From: JAPOXR01 sp965219635 | Lineage (GTDB): Bacteria > Pseudomonadota > Alphaproteobacteria > Rhodobacterales > Rhodobacteraceae | Length of the DNA: 64,000 bases | Direction of reading: 5' to 3' | Assembly (NCBI GenBank): GCA_965219635.1 | Contig: OZ244783.1 | Span: 1,116,001 to 1,180,000, forward strand | The notes under the pieces: generated by a model | Told to the model about the DNA's origin: nothing | The model's database searches: none | The model's input: only the letters and a program-made list of their open reading frames with translations | Position numbers and translations under genes: made by a program | Shown: one piece after another, positions 1-8,221 of the stretch | Layout of the letters: every line of letters starts with the position of its first letter | How positions within the stretch are numbered: the first letter of the stretch is position 1

Positions 1-430
1 TGCAGCATGGACGCTGAAATTTGCGTCGCGCTGGAGATGTAGCAAATTCGGGATTCCATTCGCCGCACCGTGGATTCCTCGGTCGAAAACAACCTCTCTA
101 TCGGCCTCATGGGTCTGGTACCGTTGCGGTGCGCCTCGCCGGATGGCTTGCGCGCAATGTCAAATCGCCATCAACTAGGAGGTTTGATCCAACAGATTCT
201 GCGGCGGCATCAAGAGAATTGCGAGATGGGTTGACTACGGGCGGGCCCATATTGATCAGTCCGCATCTTGGCAATGTGTTGACAAGTCCGGTATATTGAA
301 GTTAGTCTGGCAGAAGGCATTTCCGTCCAGATTGGTCAATTGTGCATTTGCAATCACCAATTAAGAACCCGCCGATAATCGGCCCAGAAGGAAAGCGGAA
401 GTTGGGTCAGTAAGAGTCGACGATTTCGAA
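1..430. other. Left-edge stretch without a convincing gene
   Basis: No reading frame here looks like a confident gene. A 92-codon frame at 21-299 on the plus strand would begin with TTG and has no clear ribosome-binding site. Near its end it encodes ILISPHLGN, vaguely like the HLGN block of lipid A acyltransferases, but nothing else of that family can be seen. A stop codon lies just upstream at 15-17, so it is not the tail of a gene entering from the left. It is either intergenic DNA or a decayed remnant. Confidence 0.4.
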
Positions 431-1462
431 ATGGCCTATCAATCGAATATCGGGTTGCGCCCCGCTGTCGTTTCCTCGGTGTTTGCCGGGGTCTTGCTGA
501 CTGGCGTCACGGCGTTTGCGGAGGAGGCCACAGGGGCGGCGCAGAACTCCAGCCAGATGACATTGAGTTTTGGTTCCAAGCTGGTGGAGTTCGAGGGGGT
601 ACCCTTGTCGCGACCGCTCAAGCGGCCCGACTATTTGGAACTCGCTGGCGAAGGGCTTGATCGGCCAAGCCGGCGTCCGGCGGTTGAAGCGGACACTGCA
701 GTCGCTTCTCATACGCCGGCAAACTCATCCGGCTCCAGCCAAGCCGGTGGTCTTCCGGCTTTCGTTGCCTGGGCAGTAGGAGCGGATAGTGAAGCATCAA
801 GGCAAGCAGCCTCCGACTTGGGCAACGAAACTGCCCGTACCGGTTTGCCACTCAGCGTAGAAGTCGCATCAGCCGATGCAGCTGAAGGCGGACAACAGAG
901 TCAGTTCGGCAGAGTCCAATCGGGGGCGGCGGGATTCAATTCCGGTGACGGCCTGTTGGCGGATGAAGAAAGATGGGCCTCGTTGCCAATCAGAAACGCT
1001 GCATCTTACGTGGATTTGTTGAGCGTGACAGCCAATACACTTCAGCGTCCGAAGCGAAGACCCGTTTCGGTCGAAGAACTGGAATGCCTGGCGCATGCAA
1101 TCTACTTCGAGGCTCGGGGTGAAAGCGATGCTGGCAGGCGCGCCGTGGCAATGACCGTAATGAACAGGGTCAGATCAAACCGTTTCCCCGACACGATTTG
1201 CAAGGTTGTCAAACAGGGCGAGGGTGCAATCCACAGATGCCAGTTCTCCTACTACTGTGACGGCCGTCCGGAATTGATCCATGAGGCTGCTGTCTACAAG
1301 GAGATCAAGGATCTGGCGCGCAAGGTAGTTGAACGGCACATTCTGGCTGACCCGACGGGCGGTGCCACATACTTCCATGCCACGCGCATTCTGCCAAATT
1401 GGGCAAAGCAAATGAAGAAGACAACACGGATAGGCCGCCATGTCTTCTACAGGGACACCTGA
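431..1462 (+). CDS. Secreted cell wall hydrolase, SleB / Hydrolase_2 family
   Basis: This 343-residue protein begins with a likely signal peptide of about 30 residues that ends near AFAEE. A long low-complexity, Ser/Ala/Gly-rich region follows up to about residue 210. The C-terminal 126 residues (218-343) are a SleB-type (Hydrolase_2) domain: AIYFEARGE carries the conserved glutamate, MTVMNRV follows, and two cysteines frame QFSYYCDG. SleB-family enzymes act as lytic transglycosylases or amidases on peptidoglycan. Alphaproteobacteria carry many such proteins without forming spores, so a role in periplasmic wall turnover is inferred. The gene stands just upstream of glmM, which feeds wall precursor synthesis. 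The ribosome-binding site before ATG 431 is weak. Confidence 0.85.
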   Translation: MAYQSNIGLRPAVVSSVFAGVLLTGVTAFAEEATGAAQNSSQMTLSFGSKLVEFEGVPLSRPLKRPDYLELAGEGLDRPSRRPAVEADTAVASHTPANSSGSSQAGGLPAFVAWAVGADSEASRQAASDLGNETARTGLPLSVEVASADAAEGGQQSQFGRVQSGAAGFNSGDGLLADEERWASLPIRNAASYVDLLSVTANTLQRPKRRPVSVEELECLAHAIYFEARGESDAGRRAVAMTVMNRVRSNRFPDTICKVVKQGEGAIHRCQFSYYCDGRPELIHEAAVYKEIKDLARKVVERHILADPTGGATYFHATRILPNWAKQMKKTTRIGRHVFYRDT

Positions 1463-1542
1463 ACAACTTTGAAATCCCGTAATCCGGCATGGGCCGGAAA
1501 TGGAAAATGTCAGCAGTTAGTAACTTGAATTGGCGGGGCGCT

Positions 1543-2892
1543 ATGTCAGCAACAACACGGAAATACTTTGGAACCGACGGTGTGCGCGGCCAGGCAAATT
1601 CCAGCCCGATGACCGCGGAGGAAGTGCTGAAGCTCGGAATGTCGGCAGGCAACTGGTTCCGGCAGGTTGACTCCAAGTCCCACCGCGTCGTCATCGGCAA
1701 GGATACAAGGCGCTCGGGATACATGCTCGAGAACGCCTTGACTGCCGGCCTGACAGCGACAGGAATGAATGTGTTGTTGCTTGGGCCGGTGCCAACACCC
1801 GCTGTCGGACTGCTGACCCGTTCAATGCGCGCCGATCTGGGGATCATGATCTCTGCTTCCCACAACCCCTATCATGACAATGGCCTGAAGTTCTTCGGCC
1901 CTGATGGCTTCAAACTCTCGGACGAGGCTGAAGCGCAGATCGAACAAGGTATGTCAGCAGTCACAAATGTTCCGCCAGAAGGGATGGGCAGGGCAAAACG
2001 CATTGACGATGGGCTGGGCAGATATATCGAATATGCCAAGACGACTTTTCCCAAGCATCTGCGGCTTGATGGCATGCGCGTGGTCGTGGATTGCGCTAAC
2101 GGGGCCGGATACAAGGCTGCGCCCGAGGTACTCTGGGAGTTGGGAGCGGAGGTTGTTCCCATCGGTGTGTCACCCGATGGTTTCAATATCAACGCCGGCT
2201 GTGGTTCAACCTCTCCGGCTCTGGCAGCACAGAAAGTTCTGGAAACCCGCGCCGATGTCGGGCTTTGCCTCGATGGCGATGCAGACCGGCTCATCGTTAT
2301 CGATGACGATGGGCAAATGATGGATGGAGATCAGTTGCTTGCCCTGTTCGCCAAGAATCTGAAGGCGCAGAACAGGCTGCCCAAAAATACAGTTGTCGCG
2401 TCGATCATTTCGAACATGGGCATGGAGACCCATCTGAAGCAATGCGGCATCAGTGTCTGCAGGACACCCGTCGGGGACCGGTATGTGGTCGATGCAATGC
2501 GCCAGGGTGGCTACAATCTTGGTGGCGAGCAGTCAGGCCATGTCGTCATGCTCGACCAGACGACCGCTGGGGACGGACTGATTGCCGGGCTTCAGTTTCT
2601 GTCGGTCCTGGTTGAGTCTGGATCCCGGGCTAGGGACATCGCCGAGGTGTTCCAGCCAGTGCCGCAAATCAATGTGAATGTCAGGTTCTCGAAAGGGCTG
2701 AACCCGCTTGAAGATAACGACATCAACTCGGCGATTCTCGCAGCCCAGAAGCGGATTGAGGGCAGGGGGCGTCTTCTGGTTCGCAAGTCAGGAACCGAGC
2801 CGATGGTTCGTATCATGGCCGAGGGCGGTGACACAGACGAGATCCGGGATATCGTTGGCCAGCTCGAGAGCTTGGTAGCTGATTACAGATAG
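1543..2892 (+). CDS. glmM: Phosphoglucosamine mutase GlmM
   Basis: GlmM interconverts glucosamine-6-phosphate and glucosamine-1-phosphate on the way to UDP-GlcNAc for peptidoglycan and lipopolysaccharide. The protein opens with KYFGTDGVRG, the family's N-terminal signature. The phospho-serine loop ISASHNP lies at about residues 103-109 (Ser106 is the likely phosphoserine), the metal-binding loop is DGDADRL, and the C-terminal phosphate loop is RKSGTEPMVRIM. Start choice: the frame is open to an ATG at 1489, but ATG 1543 begins right at the conserved region and gives 449 residues, the usual family length; the extra 18 residues from 1489 look unconserved. FtsH or folP, which often flank glmM elsewhere, are not visible upstream. 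Confidence 0.96.
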   Translation: MSATTRKYFGTDGVRGQANSSPMTAEEVLKLGMSAGNWFRQVDSKSHRVVIGKDTRRSGYMLENALTAGLTATGMNVLLLGPVPTPAVGLLTRSMRADLGIMISASHNPYHDNGLKFFGPDGFKLSDEAEAQIEQGMSAVTNVPPEGMGRAKRIDDGLGRYIEYAKTTFPKHLRLDGMRVVVDCANGAGYKAAPEVLWELGAEVVPIGVSPDGFNINAGCGSTSPALAAQKVLETRADVGLCLDGDADRLIVIDDDGQMMDGDQLLALFAKNLKAQNRLPKNTVVASIISNMGMETHLKQCGISVCRTPVGDRYVVDAMRQGGYNLGGEQSGHVVMLDQTTAGDGLIAGLQFLSVLVESGSRARDIAEVFQPVPQINVNVRFSKGLNPLEDNDINSAILAAQKRIEGRGRLLVRKSGTEPMVRIMAEGGDTDEIRDIVGQLESLVADYR

Positions 2893-2951
2893 CCGGAACC
2901 TGGCTTCCTGATTGTGTGCCCTTGGTGAATCCAAAGAGATGAAGCCGGTCA

Positions 2952-4166
2952 ATGGGTGACTGCGACATAATTGTTGCTGGTGGCGGCCTTGCGGGCAAGC
3001 TTGCTTCCGTGAGCCTGGGCTCTGCCGGGTTTGAGGTTGTCTGTTGCGATCCGGGCGCAGACCAAACCGCATCACCAGTCGACAATCGTGTCACTGCCTT
3101 GCTGAAACCCAGTGAGAAATGCCTTGAGGCAGCTGGGTTGCAACAGAAGATCCTCGAAGCTGGTCAGCCGCTTTCTGTACTAAGGATCGTCGATGCCGGT
3201 CCCGAGCCGCCACGAACACTGGCTTCTCACGAATTTGCCAGCAGCGAGATCGGAGAGGAGTGTTTTGGCTGGACGGTGCTGAATACCGACTTACACCAGT
3301 TGCTTGACCAAAGGATCGCGGAGATGCCCAACGTCGCGCAACGGGCAGGGATTGCCGTGGAGTCGGTCATCACCCGGACGAGCAGCGTGCATTGCCGGTT
3401 GTCCGATGGTTCCCTGTTGCCGGCGCGCCTTTTAGTTGGCGCAGACGGGCGCAACTCGCGTATTCGGCACGAATTGGGCATATCCGGGGGGCGTTCTTTC
3501 GGCGCCGGTGCAGCCTTGAGTTTCAATGTACAGCTCTCCTTGCCGCATGGGGGCGTTACGACAGAGATCCACGGCGATGGAGAGTCAGTCACTGTCATAC
3601 CCTTGCCGGGCGACGGCAACGGGCAGGAGTCTTCACTAGTCTGGCTGACAAGCGACAACCGTGCGAACGGCCTGGCAAGCATGCCTGATGACGGGTTCCT
3701 CGAGTGCCTGCACGATGCCAGTTTCGGGTTTTGCGGTTCACTGTCATCTGCAACCCGCAGGTTGAACTGGCCTATACAATGTCGGGTAGCAGACAGGCTG
3801 GTTGCCGAGCGGACAGCTCTGGTTGGCGAGGCAGCGCACGTGTTGTCACCCGTAGGGGCGCAAGGGTTCAATGCATCAGTGACCGATATTTCCGAGCTGA
3901 CGAATGCCATAGCAGGCAATCCCGGCGATCCGGGGGCCAGTAAGGTCTTGTCAGCTTACCAAAGGCGGCGAATGCCGGATTTGCTCTTGAGAATGGCGTC
4001 AATTGGCGCGCTGCAATATACCGTCACATCCACGTCTCCATTGATCCAGAAGGCTCGCCGCCGGGCTCTCGGCAGGGCACATGGCAACCGCCTCGTGAGA
4101 AAACAGTTGATGCGGGCTGGCATGGGACAACCACCTATTCTGCCAATTTTGCCAAATCAGGTTTGA
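2952..4166 (+). CDS. UbiH/UbiF-family FAD-dependent hydroxylase
   Basis: This 404-residue flavoprotein monooxygenase probably hydroxylates a ring carbon of a ubiquinone precursor at the cytoplasmic membrane face. The N-terminal Rossmann fold reads VAGGGLAGKLAS (residues about 8-19), the middle motif is LVGADGRNSRIR, and the C-terminal FAD loop is VGEAAHVLSPVGAQG. That loop has Glu where most family members have Asp (GDAAH), a variant I recall in alphaproteobacterial UbiH-like proteins. Which ring position it modifies (C5, C6 or C1) cannot be read from the sequence. The gene lies 59 bases after glmM on the same strand and may be co-transcribed with it. Confidence 0.85.
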   Translation: MGDCDIIVAGGGLAGKLASVSLGSAGFEVVCCDPGADQTASPVDNRVTALLKPSEKCLEAAGLQQKILEAGQPLSVLRIVDAGPEPPRTLASHEFASSEIGEECFGWTVLNTDLHQLLDQRIAEMPNVAQRAGIAVESVITRTSSVHCRLSDGSLLPARLLVGADGRNSRIRHELGISGGRSFGAGAALSFNVQLSLPHGGVTTEIHGDGESVTVIPLPGDGNGQESSLVWLTSDNRANGLASMPDDGFLECLHDASFGFCGSLSSATRRLNWPIQCRVADRLVAERTALVGEAAHVLSPVGAQGFNASVTDISELTNAIAGNPGDPGASKVLSAYQRRRMPDLLLRMASIGALQYTVTSTSPLIQKARRRALGRAHGNRLVRKQLMRAGMGQPPILPILPNQV

Positions 4167-4264
4167 AAGAACCCATCAAACGCCTTAAACGCCGCTGTTC
4201 CTGCCGGCTCGGCAAGCATGACAACCAGCCCGGGCCGGATGCTCGGCAATTCGGAGAGAGATGA

Positions 4265-5287
4265 ATGCGCGTTTACTATGATCGCGATTGCGATACCAAC
4301 CTTATCAAGGACAAGAACATCGCCATATTGGGTTACGGCTCGCAAGGGCACGCCCATGCGCTCAATCTCCGGGACTCCGGCGCCAGGAACATTGCTGTTG
4401 CATTGCGCGAAGGTTCAGCCTCGGCAGCAAAGGCCGAGGCATCAGGGCTTTCGGTCATGGGGATTTCGGAGGCGGCTGCATGGTGCGACCTGATCATGTT
4501 CACCATGCCCGACGAACTGCAGGCTCAAACCTATCGCCAGCATGTGCATGATCACTTGCGGGAAGGCGCCGCGATCGCGTTTGCCCACGGCCTCAACATT
4601 CATTTCAAGCTGATTGATCCGAAGCCGGGTGTGGATGTCATCATGATTGCCCCAAAGGGTCCTGGCCATACCGTCAGGGGTGAGTTTGTCGGTGGTGGAG
4701 GTGTTCCATGCCTCGTGGCCGTTGAACGGGATGCGACCGGCAGGGCCCTCGAAACAGCTTTGTCTTATTGTTCAGCCATTGGTGGCGGAAGGTCCGGGAT
4801 CATCGAGACAGATTTCAAGGAAGAGTGCGAAACAGATCTGTTCGGAGAACAGGCCGTGCTTTGCGGTGGCCTCGTGGAACTGATCCGTTGTGGCTATGAG
4901 ACGCTGGTCGAGGCTGGGTATGCGCCGGAAATGGCGTATTTTGAGTGCCTCCACGAGGTCAAGCTCATCGTCGACTTGATCTATGAAGGCGGCATCGCCA
5001 ACATGAACTACTCGATCTCGAATACCGCGGAATATGGCGAGTATGTGTCCGGTCCGCGGATCCTCCCATACGACGAAACCAAGGCACGGATGCGGAGCAT
5101 TCTGCGGGACATACAGACCGGCAAGTTCACGTCGCAGTGGATGCAGGAATGTGCGGCCGGCCAGCCATCATTCATGGCTACGCGGCGCATGAACGATTCT
5201 CACGGTATTGAGGAGATTGGAGCAAAACTCCGCGCCATGATGCCCTGGATCGCAGAAGGCAAACTGGTCGACAAGGAAAAGAACTGA
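4265..5287 (+). CDS. ilvC: Ketol-acid reductoisomerase (NADP+), class I
   Basis: IlvC carries out the Mg-dependent alkyl migration and NADPH reduction of acetolactate or acetohydroxybutyrate in valine, leucine and isoleucine synthesis. The protein has 340 residues, which is the class I (short) length. The nucleotide-binding loop is GYGSQGHAHALNLRDSG (about 25-41). The metal and substrate residues sit in the ETDLFGEQAVLCGG segment and in NMNYSISNTAEYG. ATG 4265 is preceded by a GGAGAGA ribosome-binding site. Usually ilvC follows ilvBN; those genes are absent here, so ilvC is a stand-alone unit. The 625 bases downstream hold no gene I can support. Confidence 0.97.
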   Translation: MRVYYDRDCDTNLIKDKNIAILGYGSQGHAHALNLRDSGARNIAVALREGSASAAKAEASGLSVMGISEAAAWCDLIMFTMPDELQAQTYRQHVHDHLREGAAIAFAHGLNIHFKLIDPKPGVDVIMIAPKGPGHTVRGEFVGGGGVPCLVAVERDATGRALETALSYCSAIGGGRSGIIETDFKEECETDLFGEQAVLCGGLVELIRCGYETLVEAGYAPEMAYFECLHEVKLIVDLIYEGGIANMNYSISNTAEYGEYVSGPRILPYDETKARMRSILRDIQTGKFTSQWMQECAAGQPSFMATRRMNDSHGIEEIGAKLRAMMPWIAEGKLVDKEKN

Positions 5288-5912
5288 CGTTTGCCAAACG
5301 CATTAGCTGGCAGGTGCAATCAGGGGCCGGACCTCGAGAGTCTGCAATTGCCAGCTTCTGCCCTAGATGCACTGCTGACTTCCATTGGCGTATGAAATCA
5401 GATGGTTGCCAGAACAAGTTGTCTATGGTTGTGAAGAAGCGCGTGATTTTGGAGCCGCGGCAACCACAGCAGCAGGTGCCAATAGCTGATTGATCAGTGT
5501 GCCGCAGCCGGTGTTCCGCTCTCGGCGCTCGTAGAGCGCGAAAAGTCATGAGGGGGGATCGCAGGACTGAGATATACTTCTTCGAATGGCCCCTTGCTTC
5601 CCTGTTTGGCGCGCCTTGCAATTCCAGTGCCACAACTGAATCAAGAACCCGACCGGTGCGGAGAGGCTTGATGTGCGGATATACGCGCCTTCGCTGCATG
5701 AACGTTGCAGACACCCCGCAGACGGGTCCGCAGTAGAAACTTCGAGACGCCTGACCCCGAGAACCCTCCAGCCAGCGATGGCGTCAATATGGATACGCAG
5801 GTGGAACCATGCCTTGCGTCCGACGAAACGCACGGGTGTTTGTTCATGTGGCGGGCGACCAACCAGTGGCCGACAGCAAGTCTCAAGATTGCATCGGGCA
5901 GGAAACCGGCAT
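5288..5912. other. 625-base gap between ilvC and carA with no supported gene
   Basis: The stretch lies between two convergent genes (ilvC plus, carA minus). Short frames exist on both strands, for example 5497-5736 plus and 5641-5886 minus, but none has a good ribosome-binding site or a recognisable protein family. No tRNA, SRP RNA, tmRNA or RNase P RNA signature was seen. No strong terminator with a T-run was found either. It is unusually empty for this compact region. Confidence 0.5.
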
Positions 5913-7145
5913 TCAGGACTGCTCGGTGAGGCCCGGCTGCAAGGGTTTCCCAGTACCGGTGGGAGTTGTTGCTGCTTCCATCAGGGACGTAAACCTCTCG
6001 AACAGGTAGTAACTGTCTTGGGGGCCGGGACTGGCCTCCGGATGGAATTGGACTGAGAATACCGGACGTCCGGTCATCCGAATGCCGCAGTTGGAGCCAT
6101 CAAACAGGGACCGGTGAGTCTCGACGACACCGTCAGGCAGAGTTTCCTTATCGACCATAAAGCCGTGGTTCATCGACGTGATTTCGACACGGCCGGTTTC
6201 GAGGTCCATCACGGGGTGATTGGCGCCGTGATGGCCATGGTTCATCTTGCAGGTACTGGCACCGAGCGCCAGGGCGAGAAGTTGGTGGCCAAGGCAGATG
6301 CCGAAGATCGGCATATCCTTGCAGGCCAGCAGTTGCCGAATCACCGGAATTGCGTATTCACCAGTCGCTGCGGGATCGCCTGGGCCGTTCGACAGAAACA
6401 CGCCGTCTGGTTCCCATTCCAATATGTCGTCGGCGGAGGCGTCAGCGGGAAACACGCGCGCGGTGCAGCCAGCTGATGCCAGGCAACGAAGAATGTTGCG
6501 CTTCACACCATAGTCGATGACCGCAACCCGATGCCTGATGCCCGATTGTCGATCATAGCCACCTGGCCAGTTCCACCTTGCGCCAGACCAGTCGAAGCTC
6601 TCGGCAGTTGTAACGTCCGTGGCCAGGTCCATCCCGGCAAGGCCGCCAAAACCGCGGGCCAGGCTGCCAAGCCTCTCCAGGTCGGCGTCACTGAAATGTC
6701 CCTCGCTGCGGTATTGCACGGCCGCATGGAGCGCTCCGCTCCGTCTGATTGCCCGAGTTACGGCGCGTGTATCGACATCTCCGATTCCGATCAGCGAGTT
6801 TGCTTCCATCCAGGCTGGAAGATCCTGCAACGCCCGCCAATTCGAATGTTGGGTCGGATGCCACCTGCAGATCATCCCGAGCGCCGCGGGCCGCGCTGCC
6901 TCGTTGTCTTCCGGTGTAGCTCCGACGATACCGATGTGAGGGAAGGTAAACAGGACGAATTGCCCAGCGTAGGAAGGGTCGGTCAATATCTCCTGATAGC
7001 CAGTCATTGCCGTGTTGAAGCAGATCTCTCCGGCGGCTGTCGTTTCTGCTCCGAATCCCATGCCCCACAGCGGTGTCCCGTCAGCAAGCACCAGGCAGGC
7101 AGTTGCCTCCGCTGGAATGTTGATTCCGGTTTTGACTGAACTCAT
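5913..7145 (-). CDS. carA: Carbamoyl-phosphate synthase small (glutaminase) subunit
   Basis: CarA hydrolyses glutamine and channels ammonia to CarB for carbamoyl phosphate, used in arginine and pyrimidine synthesis. The protein is about 410 residues. The N-terminal small-subunit domain contains GEICFNTAMTGYQEILTDPSY. The C-terminal class I glutamine amidotransferase has the nucleophile in FGICLGHQLLALALGA and the catalytic His/Glu in VQFHPEASPGP. Start choice: the ATG at 7145 (MSSVKTG) has a GCGGGG element eight bases upstream, whereas the ATG at 7175 has none. carB is not in the window. The gene is divergent from the YqeY-family gene at 7344, a pairing common in alphaproteobacteria. Confidence 0.96.
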   Translation of the reverse strand: MSSVKTGINIPAEATACLVLADGTPLWGMGFGAETTAAGEICFNTAMTGYQEILTDPSYAGQFVLFTFPHIGIVGATPEDNEAARPAALGMICRWHPTQHSNWRALQDLPAWMEANSLIGIGDVDTRAVTRAIRRSGALHAAVQYRSEGHFSDADLERLGSLARGFGGLAGMDLATDVTTAESFDWSGARWNWPGGYDRQSGIRHRVAVIDYGVKRNILRCLASAGCTARVFPADASADDILEWEPDGVFLSNGPGDPAATGEYAIPVIRQLLACKDMPIFGICLGHQLLALALGASTCKMNHGHHGANHPVMDLETGRVEITSMNHGFMVDKETLPDGVVETHRSLFDGSNCGIRMTGRPVFSVQFHPEASPGPQDSYYLFERFTSLMEAATTPTGTGKPLQPGLTEQS

Positions 7146-7343
7146 CGTTTGACCCCGCAGTTCGTTCGTTCCCATATATGGATTTGTGCCTGAATGGTAA
7201 GGCTACATCCACCGGAAATAGAGGCTAGCCGGGTAGGGGATTTACCGTTTGGCATCGATTGCTGGTCTTGGTTCGAGTTTGCCTCTTGCCTTCAGTTTCA
7301 ATAGAAGGGGCGCTCTTGGCGTTGTGCTATTTCAGGGTCATGA

Positions 7344-7796
7344 ATGCGCGAGCGGATACGCAGGCGGCTTGTGGAAGCCAGAAACGGCGACGACGAAATC
7401 AGACTGAGCATGCTGAGGCTTGTCGATCTGGCCATTCAGGACAAGGATAAGGTCAATCAGCAAGCCGGCAGGGCCGAATTGGTCTCCGACGAGGCAATTC
7501 AGGACCTTGTCGAGACCATGATCAAGCAGCGCAGGAAGAGTTCCATCGGTTTTGAGCAGCATGGTCAGCTAGACTTGGCCGAGAGGGAGCGGCTCGAAAT
7601 TGAAGTTCTCGAGGATCTGCTGCCCGAGAAATTGGGAGCCGAGGAAGTCCTGAAAGCCGTCGAACAGACAGTGCAGGACACGCGGGCTTGCGGAATCCGC
7701 GACAAGGGCCGGGTGATGCAGGCGCTGAAGGCAAAGTATCCGGGGAAGATGGATTTTCGACAGGTGAGCGAACTGGTGGTTGAACGGCTGTCCTAA
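7344..7796 (+). CDS. GatB/YqeY-domain protein
   Basis: This 150-residue protein belongs to the YqeY family, which resembles the C-terminal tail domain of GatB and may bind tRNA; its cellular role is not established. Family features visible are the N-terminal RLSMLRLVDLAIQDKD helix, the RRKSSIGFEQHGQLDLAERE middle, and the C-terminal KGRVMQALKAKYPGKMDF segment. An AGGG lies seven bases before ATG 7344. In many alphaproteobacteria this gene is followed by dnaG and rpoD; here a 425-base gap and an unrelated secreted protein follow instead. Confidence 0.88.
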   Translation: MRERIRRRLVEARNGDDEIRLSMLRLVDLAIQDKDKVNQQAGRAELVSDEAIQDLVETMIKQRRKSSIGFEQHGQLDLAERERLEIEVLEDLLPEKLGAEEVLKAVEQTVQDTRACGIRDKGRVMQALKAKYPGKMDFRQVSELVVERLS

Positions 7797-8221
7797 GCCG
7801 GACGCACGAAAATTGGCGGGGCCACTGCGCGACGGATGTATCGTGTCACCGCAGTCACTGTTGCGGAAGAGTCGCAACTGGATCACTCGCCGAATTGTGT
7901 GACCATACGCCGTAATTCGCTGACGTGGTCGATGAGCACTCAATCCAGATGCGTACGACATTCGTGCCATAAGCGCTGTCGGCGATCACAAGATCATCGG
8001 CCGAGCTGCTCCTAAGGGTCCAGTCTTGGATTCAATCGGCCGTCTGTCCGCCGGCAAATGAAATTTGAGCGATTGCCCATTCCCGCGTCACACTGGCATC
8101 TCTTGTCGTTGATGCCATTGAAGTCAGGTTATGCGCCTACGTTGCGTGCGGACACTTGACCCAGCGTGAAGGGGCCACTTATAGCAGGAGTTGGTCTATC
8201 TGGAGCTTGGGGGTCACGATT
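7797..8221. other. 425-base gap before the Sel1-repeat protease gene
   Basis: I see no gene here. The reading frame of the downstream gene is open back to 8156, but that segment encodes an unconserved leader and the true start is at 8222. The promoter of the downstream gene probably lies here; I could not pick a convincing -35/-10 pair. Confidence 0.4.

Noticed and set aside
21..299. 92-codon frame containing ILISPHLGN, slightly like a lipid A acyltransferase block
   Set aside because: It starts with TTG, has no ribosome-binding site, ends soon after the motif and shows no other acyltransferase residues; a chance match or remnant.
1305..1865. 186-codon minus-strand frame across the SleB-glmM junction
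   Set aside because: Shadow of two well supported genes on the plus strand.
3227..3919. 230-codon minus-strand frame inside the UbiH-like gene
   Set aside because: Shadow of a clear flavoprotein gene with no recognisable domain.
5178..5714. 178-codon minus-strand frame overlapping the end of ilvC
   Set aside because: It overlaps a strong gene, is rich in Arg, Cys and Ser, and matches no family.
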